A DNA stretch of 64,000 nucleotides from Leguminivora glycinivorella (Eukaryota > Arthropoda > Insecta > Lepidoptera > Tortricidae). The stretch is taken from NCBI RefSeq assembly GCF_023078275.1, contig NC_062978.1, forward strand, positions 19,677,883 to 19,741,882, given 5' to 3'. Positions within the stretch are counted from its first letter, which is position 1, and each line of letters starts with the position of its first letter. The notes below the pieces were generated by a model, which had not been told where the DNA came from, searched no databases, and saw only the letters and a list, made by a program, of their open reading frames with translations. Of this stretch, positions 34,511 to 46,782 are shown in pieces. Position numbers and translations under genes: made by a program.

Positions 34511-34714
34511 CTAGAAATATTTTTGACTGTTAGGAAAACCATAAATTTATATGTGTATAGGTATTTACAATTCATTTGTACTAAAATTAGAAGCATAAAA
34601 TAATTTGAAACTCAACATAAATTGATAATTAAATGTTTAAAAGAACGTTTACCTGTTTGCCAAATATAAATAAATATTGTTAGTCCTTTTGATTAATTCT
34701 TTTACGGTTTTTTT

Positions 34715-34963
34715 TTTCTTAGCCTATTGGAGTGTCCCACTGCTGGGCAAAGGCCTCTTCCCTGGCTCTCCATAATTCCCGATTCTCCGTTACTTCCGGC
34801 CAGTTGTTTAGGAAGTCGTCAAGGTCGTCCCGCCATCTTTGCCTGGGCCTGCCCCGCCCACGCTTCTATTTCGGCATCCACTTGGTGGCTATGGTAGCCC
34901 ACCTATCCGGATGCATGTGATAGACGTGGCCGGCCCAGTCCCATTTAAGCCTGGCGGACTACA
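34715..34963 (-). mobile_element. 3' end of a non-LTR retrotransposon (RTE-like)
   Basis: The minus-strand frame reads RLKWDWAGHVYHMHPDRWAT, then after one in-frame TAG, GRGRPRQRWRDDLDDFLNNW and ENRELWRAREEAFAQQWDT. 'GRP..RW.DDLD' and 'W..AREEAF.QQWD' are hallmark C-terminal RTE-type motifs. Single-stop, 5'-truncated copy. Confidence 0.8.
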
Positions 34964-35324
34964 AAAAAATAATTCCTGAATTTTTTAAGTGTTTTTCTTA
35001 ACATAGCGTGCTCTTACAAATATTCATTTTCTTATGCCCTTAAATATAACTGCTGACAACTCATAAGCACCCTTTGATTTTATGACATTATGTTGTCCCA
35101 ATCCTGCAAGTATGCTTACGTCATACCTGTTTTACGAAAATCTGGTATAAGTTACATCTGTAACAGAAACAAATTATCTTTATGCACAATTGCACAGGTC
35201 TTCGCGGTTACCATGAGTTTTAATACATTACTCAATAGCGAGAACGCCACGGAAAGTGTAGGTATGTAATTATTAGTTTCAGAAACCCCGTTTGGGGGCG
35301 ATATTCATTTTCTCTATACAATGA

Positions 35325-35520
35325 AAGTAATTTTTAACCCCCGACGCAAAAACAATTGTGTGTATCTTGTTTATGACATCGTAGCTCTGGAACGGATGAA
35401 CCGATTTAGATTTAGTTTTTTTTGTTTGAGTTTGTTTTTAGTCGGGAGTGTTCTTAGTCATGTTTTATGAAAATCGGTCCATTATGGCGGGGGTTTTTAC
35501 AATTTAAGTTTTGAGCTTAG
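35325..35520 (+). repeat. Dispersed repeat end ('aacccccgacgcaaaaacaa')
   Basis: Carries 'ctctggaacggatgaaccga' and 'tgaaaatcggtccat'. Related in reverse to the end at about 10365-10395. Confidence 0.5.
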
Positions 35521-35582
35521 GTTATTTATGATATTTTTAATAATATATTTATATTATAGAGTAACGTCATCAAAAGTCATAC

Positions 35583-35719
35583 CCCCTTATCCATAAATGT
35601 TCACTAAAGTTATCAAGCCGATAAAGTTCGTTTGTCCCTTTCTATCACACTAATACGTCGGAAAGAGACAAACCAACATTATCGGCTTGATAACTTTAGT
35701 GAACGTTTATGAATAAGGA
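35583..35719. repeat. Hairpin element family H1, copy 3
   Basis: Full-length copy: 'ataaatgttcactaaagtta' at the left is mirrored by 'taactttagtgaacgtttat' at the right, with loop 'tatcacactaatacgtcg'. Confidence 0.85.
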
Positions 35720-36061
35720 GGATAGTATTTACATTAGACTTAACAGCCTTTTATAGCGTCACCGTGATCGCAGTTTTGCAGTTACGCATTACATCTTAAC
35801 TGCTGAGGATTAGAACAGGGATCACCGGCCGCACTCCACGGCCGCCGTTGAGCCATCGGCCGTTGTTTATAGGCCATTAGCGGCCAGTGCCACAAGAAGA
35901 GGCTTGCAGAAGAAGAAAAATAAAAAGAAAGTAAAATAATACCCATGTATAATTAAATACTAAGTTCTGTGCATAATGAAAGCATTCCAGACCATTGCTT
36001 TCCCTAGGTAGGGATGATAAAACAACCCACCTTGATAAAAATGGAAGCATGACATATATAA

Positions 36062-36494
36062 TAGTATTTTCCCCTCACTAGCTCGGAAACACGTGTTTTG
36101 TCCTTCAATACCAGCGGGTAAAAACGCATTTAATCCACTAGTGGATAAAGTAATTTGACCTTGAATATAGCCAAATTTTCTGCTTTAAAATTGATAAAAG
36201 TGGGTTAATCTAGTGATGAAGATGTTTTACCACCTGTGGAACTACTGGAAGCAGTGATAAACGCATTTTTTGCGTTGTAGTTTCCTCGCTATAGTGAGGG
36301 GAAAAGTTTTGTGTTACACTCGGGTGCAAATGTATTTTACTTCTCGTGTGTTAAAAAACTCGCAAGTTCAGGATTCTACTCTCGAACCACTCGCTTCGCT
36401 CGTGGTTCAACTATAGAATCCTTTCACTTGCTCGTTTTTCAATTCCACACTCGGCGTTAAAATACAACTTTGCACCCTTGTATAACAAATAACT
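36062..36494 (-). repeat. About 440-bp dispersed element, copy 2 (family E1)
   Basis: Reverse-complement copy of 3235-3671 with scattered substitutions. It has no coding capacity. Confidence 0.75.
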
Positions 36495-36748
36495 ATTTAT
36501 ATAATCGTGATATAATACAGAGCTTGTCACTCGAGTAATAGTACGGTACGAGAGTGAAAAGCTTAATTATATCACTATTGTATACAATACTTTTTCTATG
36601 AGTCATCATCTTCATCATCAATGGACGAAAAATAACATCATTCAAGATAAAATTTATGTTAATGGCGTCGTTCACCGTTGTATCAACATCGGATTACCTG
36701 GCAACTAATTGTTTGAATGACTGTCTCTGATTGGTCGATAACGCGCTA

Positions 36749-37178
36749 GATGAAAAAAATGTGTTTCAGATGCAGAAAAATTTGCCAGGTATTGCAAATT
36801 AGTATGGAACTTGTATGAAGTTCTATTTTTGAAATTTTTTCAGTTAACTAAAGTGTAATGAAATATTATAGTTGACTTTAGTGTCAAAGACTATCCAACA
36901 CTGAAAAGTCAGCACTTATAGTTTAGTCTGTGGTGTCCTAATTGACAGATTAAAGTCGATGAGCAGAAAAAAATGTGTTTCAGATGCAGAAAAATTTGCC
37001 AGGTATTGCAAATTAGTATGGAACTTGTATATAGTTCTATTTTTGAAATTTTTTCAGTTAACTAAAGTGAAGTGTAATGAAATATTATACTTGACTAATT
37101 GTCAAAGACTATCCAACACTGAAAAGTCAGCACTTATAGTTTAGTCTGTGGTGTCCTAATTGACAGATTAAAGTCGAC
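36749..37178 (+). repeat. Tandem duplication, 214-bp period
   Basis: Two copies in tandem starting 'atgtgtttcagatgcagaaa' and ending 'gacagattaaagtcga'. The second copy has a 'gaag' insertion near 'aactaaagtgaagtg' and a few changes. A third partial start ('gacgagtagaaaaaa') follows. Confidence 0.9.
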
Positions 37179-37274
37179 GAGTAGAAAAAAAAAGCAATAG
37201 AGCTAGACTGTATTGATCGTCATGTAGGGGGTTGATTGTCATTCCGGCTAGGACAACAGTTATGTCAATCATAA

Positions 37275-37347
37275 GACTTTACTATAAAAAATAATTTTAA
37301 TGTTTAAATGACATTTAAACATTAAAATTATTTTTTATAGTAAAGTC
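37275..37347. repeat. Perfect palindrome, 36-bp arms, 1-nt centre
   Basis: 'gactttactataaaaaataa' and onward reads back exactly to 'ttattttttatagtaaagtc' around a single A at 37311. As RNA it would form a 36-bp stem with almost no loop. Confidence 0.9.
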
Positions 37348-37796
37348 ACACATTGTGTGATAATAATGATACTATGGATTTTTTTATCTGAAATACTTAA
37401 ATGATTTTTTTTAAGGTGTAATTTTGTGTCACGTTGGATGAACATTTGTTTTCTTTTTTTTTATAAACAATTTCTTACATCTTATAAACTAACAATCATC
37501 CAAACCAAACAAACAGTCTACGAAACGGCACAAGTTAACTTTCTGCCTCGAATTTGTTTTGCGGCCAAGCGTCGGTGCCCAAACTTGCCATAGTTTGGAG
37601 TTGATTAAACTGCTGTTTCGGAGTTTCAACGACTAGCGTAAGGATTAAAGCTGCTTTTGGACGAAATTTGAGTAATTTGTTGATAATGGTAGAGGCCGTT
37701 ATGGCTGTTGACAACGAAAATTATGGACATAAAAGTTACTTGAGGTTATTAGGCGTCCCCGAGATCGCGATAGATTTTTGTGAAATATGTAAAGTT

Positions 37797-37905
37797 TTTT
37801 TTTTTTTTTTTTTTTTTTTATGGGATAGGAGGCAAACGAGCAGACAGGTCGCCTGATGGTAAGCGATCACCGCCGCCCATGGACACCCGAAACACCAGAG
37901 GTGTG
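37797..37905 (+). repeat. Dispersed repeat family B relative with poly(T)
   Basis: A 23-base T run is followed by 'acgagcagacaggtcgcctg' and 'cgccgcccatggacacccga'. This is the same module order as 2770-2905. Confidence 0.6.
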
Positions 37906-38045
37906 TAATTTAGTTATAATATACACAAACACTTAATACTTACTTAATTGAATTACACTCAGTACACTCATGACCTAAAATAAATTAAATATTGATGTCT
38001 CTCATCTTAAACTCCGCCCAGAGATGAGAGACACCTGTCTATATT

Positions 38046-38075
38046 GAAAGAAAGAAAGAAAGAAAATACATTTAT
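38046..38075. repeat. (GAAA)n microsatellite
   Basis: Five to six GAAA units followed by 'tacatttattgccacaac', probably the tail of an antisense LINE end. Confidence 0.8.
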
Positions 38076-39756
38076 TGCCACAACACTAACTGAGTACAAA
38101 GAAAACATTAAATAAGTTACTAAACCTGTAAACTTAATACCTAATACTACTGACTGAGTGACTACTGTAACTTAACATCTAAACATTTGTTGTGACAGAT
38201 GGTTTGAGCGTCAGCATGATGCTCGTAGTCAATAACTTTCATTATTCACTTGCCCCACCTATTCCCATTATTTGGTTTTGGGGTCCGGTACAGTAGATCT
38301 TCTTTTTCCATTCCTCATTATCAGCCGTCTATCACATGATAGTGAAATGTATTACTTAGTATGGGAATCAGTCAATAACTTTACGAATAAATTATGATAG
38401 ATACTCAACAATAGTTGAAAGTTTCAAAGAATTTTATTACACATATATATGTAGATTATTTTATTTATTTATTTATTATATATGTAGATTATGTAGGTAC
38501 ACTTCGCATATCCTCAGCTGAAAATTTAACGTGAAAGTCTAACCTAACCAACTTCTAAGACAACAAAATTTACTAGTGTCTTAAAGGTGAACCCCATAAT
38601 CATAAAGCTAGTTCAAGACTTGGACAGGGAGCTGTAATATTCGGGGCGTAAAATTTGCACGATTATCCCGGAAAACTTGCTTTATAGCTCTTTAACCTAT
38701 AGTGACTGGATCAGACTGCAACTTCAAATTTTCACATAGATATGTTTTATAGAAAAATCAGAAACCGGAAAAAACACTATTGACTCAGGATTCAAGTTTA
38801 AAAAGCTATATCGGGCAAATGGATGATTCGTGTGAAACAAAAGGCAAAGCTATAGGCAAAAGCGAACAAGAGTGCAACTTAACAAAATATTTGAACAATC
38901 TGTTTGTTCGAAAAATATTTATTTTTTTATTCTGTATTTTTAAATCATTCTTTTTTCATCAAATAAATGTATTTAACAGTACATATGGCGCTATTTTATC
39001 GAACTACTGTACAAAATAGTATTTTATGTGCATATTTATGTTGCAACTTCAAATAGCCCGAGCCGTAGGTATGTTATATACTGTAAATTACACGAGATGT
39101 ATTACTTGTGACAATTTCAAACGCTCCGGATCTGTAATATTTTATTTTACTTTCGAGTTTTCTCTTTTCATACTTGTGTAGTAATACAGGTACTATTCTT
39201 TCTTTTCAAAGAATAAGAATAAGATTTATTTGTATAACACAGGTGTTAAAAACTGTCTTAATATACAAACAGAGCCTCTGTGTTTTGCCTTTGGGCGTAC
39301 AAAACAAACATAATACTGCTTCTAATTTAAAGATTTGTATAATTTAGTTGACGTTAAATATGACACAATAATCTTAACTAAAACCACAAACACAACATTT
39401 AACACCACATAACATTTAAACAGCCACAATAGCCACATCCAGCCATCATTCTCAAGAATAAGACCGTGTGTAACTACCCCCTGTTTGCGGCCATCTTTAT
39501 CGCCCATTAGAGCAAGAAAACCCCGCACAGTAATGAAAACAGAGTGGACGGCTCATTATTACTAGATAATCTGGCAAGGAACTTACAAGGGCTCGGGTCT
39601 GATTTGTGAGAGATGTGCAAAGTTGGTTTAAAGTGGTAAAGTTGGCAAGTGGAAAAGGAAGACTATTTCGGTTTAAGCATGGTAGATTATCTTAGAATGA
39701 AATGTAAATGAGAGTTATTATTGTCGCCCATAATGTATTATGTTTAATAAGATAAT
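38076..39756. other. Non-coding stretch
   Basis: No gene or bounded element recognised. A TTTA run lies at 38458-38477. 'aagattatttgtataacaca'-like LINE-tail sequence is near 39220. Confidence 0.4.
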
Positions 39757-39931
39757 TACGGACTAATTACAATAAGGTCTAGTTTAGCCTTCGGGTTGGA
39801 AGGTCAGATGGCAGTCGCTTTCGTAAAAACTAGTGCCTACGCCAAATCTTGGGATTAGTTGTCAAAGCGGACCCCAGGCTCCCATGAGCCGTAGCAAATT
39901 CCGGGATAACGCAAGGAGGATGATGATAATG
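39757..39931 (+). mobile_element. tRNA-derived SINE body, copy 4
   Basis: 'aataaggtctagtttagcct' to 'gcaaggaggatgatgataat'. Head missing, tail of GAT repeats present. Confidence 0.8.
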
Positions 39932-40021
39932 TATTATGTTGTTGATTGTTTTAAAACTTTATAGACCAAGATACAAAATCAAGAGGATATTATATGGGAG
40001 TCAGATAAGGTACCTACAGCG

Positions 40022-42180
40022 CGGCTGTCCAAAATCAAAGCCTAGCAAGTGCATTTACCGAAATTTTACAGGAGAGGCAAACAAAGATTTTGTTAAAAAA
40101 AATTAGTACCAAAGACCTTTTTCTCACAAGACTTGGTTTTATATAAAGAAGTATAACTTGCTTTACAAGACAAACTGTTGAAACTAAATGTATGTGTCTA
40201 TTTAGAACTTTTATGTGCCTTACTTACAATTAATTACAAAAAAAATAATAGTATTGTTTCGTCAATTACAAAACAAAAAGCTAGCAAGTGGTCTTACTAA
40301 GTATTTTAAATGGTTAATTTTCGCATTATCCCGGCATTTGCCACGGCAGTTGCCACGGCTCATGAGAGCCTGGGGTCCACTTTGACAACTAATCGCAAGA
40401 TTTGGCGTAGGAACTAGTTTTTATAAATGCGGCTGCCATCTTACCTTCCAACCCGAAGCGTAAGTAGGCCTTATTGGACTTAGTCCGGTTTCCTCACGTT
40501 TTTTCCTTCACCGAAAAGGGACTAGCAAATATCAAAATGTCGTTTCGTGTCTGATCACATTATAATATTTGTTTGATGGGATCATAATAACAAAAGGCAA
40601 CATTATTAGACAATTAATTAAATTTTATCCATAAAACAAAAATCAGTCATCGGGTAAACAATAGGCTACTTGACCCTTTTTATAGTTTGTCTTATAGCAT
40701 TACTTACTATCCAATTAACGGAAAAAAATATCACTATATATTATTTTATTATGGCTTAAATATAAACCGCAAAAAAATATTTTTAAAGAATACGTTTACG
40801 TAATATTTCAGGCAAAAACAACATCAGCCATGTCATCTATAAATTTTCTGTGAATGAAGTCATTCAGTGCGAAAACAACACTTTCTGACAATTTAAGTAC
40901 GAGGCATAATGTATTATGTAATGTCAGCGATTGATTTGACATGAATTCTATGACGTCACTACACGGCCGACAGAGTTTTCGGTGGCTAAAAAAATTTTAT
41001 TCACATTTTTGAATTAAAAATACGTAGACATCGTACACATATAATAGGTACCCAAAATATTACAGAAGACAATTATTTATTGTGCCAAATTAGATATGAG
41101 TCTAGTAGCCTCCAGTTTAAAGATCATCCGAAAGGTCATTAATTGGCAATCGACTCCAAAAATCACGCCTTGTTTCTGGCATTAAAGGCACTAATTTTGC
41201 AACTAGAGTGTCCTTTTTTTAACACGATAGTTTCATATGTAACACACGCCATATACTGCACATCAACATTATCAACAACCTGTTACAAGCACTAGGTACT
41301 ACTGGCAGTTATTCCTTTAGGTAGATTGGAAAGGCATAATTGTTAGAACTATTTTAAGTTGCTCCCATCGTCAAATATATATAAGTAGGTTAAGTAGGTA
41401 CCTACGTAAAATAGATCGCAAAAATAATGTTAAAAAGCATTCCGAATGTTAATACCTCGATCCAAGCCCCATTAAAACATCACAAATAAAAAACCACAAT
41501 TCAGCACCACAAACACTTTTGCGATCGCCACACACAATATTAAATAAGTATAATATCACGGGCTAAAACAACGAACATAATGAGAATGACTATCTAAAAG
41601 CAGCTGCTAAAATTCGTCTCCATCGATCACTTTTATTCATCATGCGTCCGCGCAGCAGCGCAAAGTACGACAAACTAGAAACTTCAGGTTGAAACTCGTT
41701 CCCTGAATTCGGATCCCGAACGGAACAAACGCGGGCGCGCGGGCGGGGGCGCGGGAACGGCGACCGTTTGAATTCAAACTTCACTCATTGCTTTATTTAT
41801 TGACTTGCTATGTTTTATTTATTGTTATATTTGAATTCCTTGTTCAACCCTTCGGCAATTTTTAAAATTTAAAACCTAGTATGGGACAATTCCATATTCA
41901 AAAACCTAGTATGTTCCGTTTACAAACTCAGAAACCTAGTATAGCATGCACTTACTAGGTTTTTGGACTTGAAAATGTTACTTACTAGGATTTTGATTTT
42001 GATATTTGCATGTAAGATATGCACTTGCTAGGTTTAGAGGGTTCCGTAACTTTGATTCTAATTGAGATAGAAATACAGGTGTTTTTGCATTAGACGCAGC
42101 TCAAAATTTGAGGCTGATTGATTAAAAAAACGTATTTTGACAAAAAATGTCCCTTGCTAGGTTTTGATTTTGGACAGCCG
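40022..42180. mobile_element. 2.2-kb non-autonomous element with 28-bp inverted ends
   Basis: The left end starts 'cggctgtccaaaatcaaa' then 'cctagcaag'; the right end is its complement with a single mismatch over 28 bp. The motif 'cctagtat' or 'gctagg' recurs at least eight times inside (41875-42175). No transposase frame seen. A SINE copy (40322-40548) is nested. The right end abuts the next element exactly. Confidence 0.65.
40322..40548 (-). mobile_element. tRNA-derived SINE body, copy 5
   Basis: The reverse complement shows 'actagttcctacgccaaatc' and 'agtggaccccaggctctcat'. Nested in the 40022-42180 element. Confidence 0.8.
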
Positions 42181-42975
42181 AGCGGGGCAGATCTCGACTG
42201 GGGGTCAATTGTAACTGATCCATTTTTTCCATTATTAAAGCATAGTTAATTTAGAATTGGTACGCGATGGGAAGAATTTAATTTTTAAATGAAAAGAAAA
42301 AGTAAACAATATTTTTTAGTGCAGAATATAAAAGATCGTTTATTAATTTATAGCGTGTCACATATATTTCAATCATTCAGTATGTTTATGCACAAAATTA
42401 CGGACTTTTCTGAAAATAATATTCATCATCCTCTGATCAAGATTTTCATCCATCTTTTTTGTCTGTTGATTCCGTGTGGACCGCAAGTAGTGGATATTTT
42501 GAATTATTTTGCCACTATTATTTAATTGTCCTTTAATAAAATAATGATTTGGGCAATAATTATTGCCTAGTAGTTTTCTGGAAATTCAACAATTTAGCAA
42601 TCATTGACCCAGACCAAGGGGATTTTTCACATATTTGTTCACAGTGCATTTTCGCCGGTCAACGTCCATCATCAATAACTTACAAACGCAAAAAGTTAGA
42701 TCAACCAAATTTCTAATATAGAGTTATCAACATATTAAAATTAAGATGTGATTATCAGTTTTTTTAAATTTTTAAATATATTTTTTTTATTCGTCGCTAA
42801 ACGCGTGCCAATACTATGTTAACTATGCTTTACATTATGATGTTGAGTTTTACATGTATCCACTAAACACGCCTACCATATATAACCGGTAGACACTATT
42901 TGATAATGCAAACATTTTAAATCATGGAAAAAATGGTCTAGTTACGTTTGTCCCCTAGTCGAGATTTGCCCCGCT
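42181..42975. mobile_element. 0.8-kb non-autonomous element with ~24-bp inverted ends
   Basis: 'agcggggcagatctcgactg' at the left matches the complement of 'agtcgagatttgccccgct' at the right, with two mismatches in 24. No coding capacity beyond short frames. Confidence 0.7.
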
Positions 42976-43094
42976 GTACCTTAACTTTAAATTGCACATT
43001 ATAAATTAGTAGGGCCCAAGGTAATAAGAGCTTTCACCGACACTTACCTATACCAGCCAATAATTAAGTAATCTTAGCATAATTTTATTACAAA

Positions 43095-43275
43095 ACTAGC
43101 TTTTGCCCGCGGCTTCGCTCGCGTTAGAAAGAGACAAAATGTAGCCTATGTCTCTCTCCATCCCTTCAATTATCTCCACTTAAAAAATCACGTCAATTCG
43201 TCGCTCCGTTCTGCCGTGAAAGACGGACAAACAAACAGACACACACACTTTCCCATTTATAATATTAGTATGGAT
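43095..43275 (-). repeat. Dispersed repeat family A, complete-looking copy
   Basis: Runs from 'actagcttttgcccgcggct' to 'atttataatattagtatgga', with 'cgtctttcacggcagaacgg' on its complementary strand. Aligns in reverse with 392-625. Confidence 0.65.
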
Positions 43276-43594
43276 ATAGATGATACAATAGTTAGACAGC
43301 AGTCAGGTTAGTTAAAATCAATTCAGAAAAATAGGTAAGTCAAAATAATACCTACAACTCATTCAGTCAACCCTCTTTTTAACCACAAAAGGCCTCAATT
43401 ACTTACATCCAAACAAAAAGCTCAAATAAACTAGAACCCGACTCACTTAGCCACAATCTTATCTGCAATAATCCAGGCTAAATGCTAGGTCTAACTCTGA
43501 AATGCGAGTCGGCTAAGCCTGGCTTTAGCGTTGTTTGCGTTCATGTCTATTTCTAAATTGTAATTATTTCGTGTGGAAACATATGGAGTGTCTA

Positions 43595-43845
43595 GTAGCA
43601 AAGAGGATCGAATATATACCTAGAGAGTTACTGTCAAACTAAAATCTGTAGTCACAGTGCATAGATTGCCAATTTGCCATCTCTCGACACAGGCTTAAAA
43701 CTTTTGAACATTTGACAAATTGGTCCATATTCTTAACTTGATTTATGTATGTGTTAATATGTCAAATATTATTACTAGCGCCATCTAGCCAAGAGTCAAC
43801 TAAACGTGTAGTGCCATCTAAGCCTCTGTACCTTTTCTTTACGTT
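43595..43845 (+). repeat. Dispersed repeat family G, copy 2
   Basis: Ordered matches to 11165-11410, including 'gagagttactgtcaaact' and 'gtcaaatattattactagcg'. Confidence 0.7.
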
Positions 43846-43972
43846 TCCGAGACACTTTTTTTTGACTTTATCTTTGCCAGCAGTAATCAATATCGATCAA
43901 ATTCAGACATTAATACAAGCAACAGCAAAAGTGGCATCTTCATGAAACAACACTAATTCTTACAAACTCACA

Positions 43973-44130
43973 ATTGTATTCCCATAAGAGGTAGAGCACA
44001 TGAAACTGCTCGAGTTCCAATGCCTTGGCAATAAAGGGGATGATAGAAAATGAAATTGTGACTGATGATGATGAACCTCCATATATTCCACGTGGAGTTG
44101 AATACTACGGCAGCCACGGGAGGAAAGGGA
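43973..44130 (+). repeat. Dispersed repeat family C fragment
   Basis: 'gagcacatgaaactgctcga' and 'gaatactacggcagccacgg' fit the family C order. A family D element follows at once. Confidence 0.5.
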
Positions 44131-44145
44131 TGGAGAAATTCCTAA

Positions 44146-44282
44146 CAGGCCCCGTAGCCGAATGGCATTTCTACGACGCGAAACGAAAACGAAACGCCGC
44201 GAAAGGTAGTCTGGCTCTGTCGCGCATATCTACGAGTGTTTCGTTCTGTGAGCGTTTCGTGAGCGTTTGTGCATTCGGCTTC
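44146..44282. repeat. Foldback element, family D copy 3
   Basis: 'cgtagccgaatggcatttct' to 'agcgtttgtgcattcggct', the same layout as 30893-31044. Confidence 0.75.
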
Positions 44283-45049
44283 GCACGCAGGAGTGGGCTT
44301 TTGGATCCTGATTGCATTTAGTGCAGAACTTTAGTAGCATATCTTATCATAAAAGGCGCTGCCGATGAAATCCAGACTTGCGTTCCTATTGAGTGAATGT
44401 CATTCAAAATTGTAACGTCATTCTTTAGCTAAATATACCTACAACACTTTCATTGCAAGTCATTTGAAATAATACCCTCCCGAATATTTACCGTTTAATT
44501 TGATAATAACTTCGGATTTGTCTCCAAGTCTGCGGATACAACTTTGCCCCCCGTACCCTCGACACGGGGAATTATAAAGTCGCAACAACTCGGTGCAGCG
44601 CGCCAGATGGCGCCACCGGCCGAAGAAACAAACACACAAAGTTGTGGGCTTATTAAATTTTGGTGTATAATTTTGAATATATTTCTAGTCTGTTAAAATT
44701 GACATGATATTTTAAGGATGGGTACTTAAAACTAAAAATGGCGTCTTTTAAATGTGTGAAAAATAGGATTGGCTAAGCCGTATTGAAATAAAAAAATACT
44801 GTGTTCTAATTATATTACAGTACTTGTGTAGTAAAGTAGTACATATACGTAATATACATACTCGCCGTTTCTTTCCCCTCCCCTAGCGAGAGGGGGGAAA
44901 CTTGGCCTTACCCACTAAACCCACTCCGGCGTTTCATCCTCTCTGCCGTTCGTGAGGGCGCGCTGGGATCGATGCATCTTCATCATTCACCATAGCGCCC
45001 TCTGGCGTTGTCCGGGCTACTAAAATCTTACTTACTAAAATCTTACTAC
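44283..45049. other. Non-coding stretch with two GC-rich patches
   Basis: GC-rich, CpG-containing patches lie at 44540-44640 ('gcgcgccagatggcgccacc') and 44870-45010. No start codon context, exon or TATA box can be assigned. Confidence 0.4.
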
Positions 45050-45336
45050 TAAAATCATTTTTTGATATTGTTAATATTCTCGGAAATAATCGCTCCAAAA
45101 CTTAAAAATGTTTTTTTAGGGTACCCCCCCCCCTATACGTAAAGTGGGGAGTGATTTTTTTTTTTTCATTTAAACCCTAACGTATGATATATTGTTGGAT
45201 AGGTATTTAAAAATGAATACGGCTTTTTTGAAATCAATTTTTGAAAATTGTTATATTTTCGGAAATAATCGCTCCAAACTACTAACTACGGAACCCTACT
45301 AAGCGTGGCCCGACACGATCTTGGCCGGTTTTTTTA
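45050..45336 (-). repeat. Relative of the 14569-15177 element
   Basis: 'ctactaactacggaacccta' then 'tggcccgacacgatcttggc' at the right is the complement of the left end near 14570. 'ttttcggaaataatcgctcc' matches internal sequence. The GGAC tract is absent. Confidence 0.65.
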
Positions 45337-45666
45337 TATAGTCGTCAACCCTATTATGTATAATATATGTCATCCTCATCTACGACACCTCTTAAACATT
45401 AGAGTTAGAACGTAGCAAAGTTTTTTTTATTGCAGTAGGTAACCTACATGCAGCCTTAAATCAAATGTAGGTCGTACGTTGCTCGCGTAAGTGCAGATTT
45501 TAACGTAATTAGTGAGCTCACAAAGCAAGCTTTTAAACTGCAAGCAACTTCAACATTTTCCTAAAAAATACTTTCATGATATTAAACTAAAGCTTGGAAG
45601 TTGAAAATTGTAATAAGAGGTAATTAGGAAGCGAGTTGACATACAATACATCTAGGTGTCACTACA
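45337..45666. other. Non-coding stretch
   Basis: No gene or element boundary recognised. Confidence 0.4.
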
Positions 45667-45683
45667 ACCACACCTCGGACACT

Positions 45684-46023
45684 CATCAATCTCATCATCC
45701 TCCTTGCGTTATCCCGGCATTTGCTGCGGCTCATGGGAGCGTGGGGTCCGCTGTGACAACTAATCCCAAGATTTGGCATAGCCACTAGTTTTACGAAAGC
45801 CACTGCCATCTGACCTTCCAACAAAAAGGGTAACTAGGCGTTATTGGAAGTAGTCCGGTTTCCTCACGATGTTTGCCTTCACTGAAAAGCAACTGGCAAA
45901 ATATCAAAAGACATTTTGCACATAAATTCCGAAAAACTCGTTGATACGAGCCGGGGTTCGAACCCGCGACCTCCGGATTGAAAGTCGTACGGTCTTACCG
46001 CTAGCACTACCACCAGCGCTTAG
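45684..46023 (-). mobile_element. Full-length tRNA-derived SINE with target-site duplication
   Basis: On the minus strand: head 'agcgctggtggtagtgctag' (A-box region), B-box 'cgcgggttcgaaccccggct', the shared body, and a GATGA-rich tail. A 17-bp duplication with one mismatch flanks it: 'accacacctcggacact' (45667-45683) and 'accacatctcggacact' (46024-46040). The duplicated sequence is itself the end of a family H2 element. Confidence 0.85.
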
Positions 46024-46245
46024 ACCACATCTCGGACACTGGCGATCAAATGTATGAAAGAGGCGCGTTCCTAGCACATTCTAAGCTCGTGTAGGTGAAC
46101 GCGTACCATGCTTGTATGAGTGAGATATGACAGGTCGACTGTTCGCAGTTTTTGACACAGCAGTTTTTGGGTGGGTGGCACTTTCAGCGGGGAGCGGAAG
46201 TGGCCATACTGTACGATAGTACTCTTTATTATACTTTACTACAAC
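46024..46245 (+). repeat. Family H2 element, copy 1
   Basis: 'ctcggacactggcgatcaaa', 'agaggcgcgttcctagcaca' and 'actgtacgatagtactcttt' match 57053-57287 in the same order and 56444-56687 in reverse. Confidence 0.8.
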
Positions 46246-46386
46246 GGTGCTCTTACACGGGTAACACAATTCCAAGCATTTTACATACCATTGCCGCGTT
46301 TGCTCCATAGTTAGTTGGTGCGTATTGAACAAATGCGGCAATGCTATGTAAATTGCTGGCAATTGTATTGCCCGTGTAACAGCACC
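46246..46386. repeat. Hairpin element, arms about 60 bp (family H3, copy 1)
   Basis: 'ggtgctcttacacgggtaac' is mirrored by 'ttgcccgtgtaacagcacc'; inner arms pair 'cattgccgcgtttg' with 'caaatgcggcaatg'. A relative is at 54776-54933. Confidence 0.75.
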
Positions 46387-46782
46387 ATAACCGCCCGTGG
46401 CGTGGCCTATTTCAACACAGTGACATTGACACTTAATACTGACAATTCTATGCCTATTTCTGGGTTAATAAATAACATTGTTACTCAGCGTCAATATCTC
46501 CTTTTTGAACAATGGAAAATAGCTCAGGTACTTGTAGTATCTTTAAGCTTCTTCAAGCTTCACATGCTGTTACAAACCTACATACATACCCACGCCTATG
46601 TTCAGAAAAAAAGGTAAGCAAAGCATATGAAACAGCTCAAGTTTCAGTAATACTCTTTGCAATTTGCGTAGATACTGCTTTTAAATGTATAAGTAAGTGG
46701 ACTATTGTAATTTTATTAATTGCGACTTCGTCCACCATAATTCTGTTAATTTTAGAAATATTGAAATCCCATCCTGTTTTCT

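Noticed and set aside
45944..46020. Minus-strand tRNA-like sequence with A and B boxes
   Set aside because: Head of a SINE flanked by a 17-bp target-site duplication, not an independent tRNA gene.
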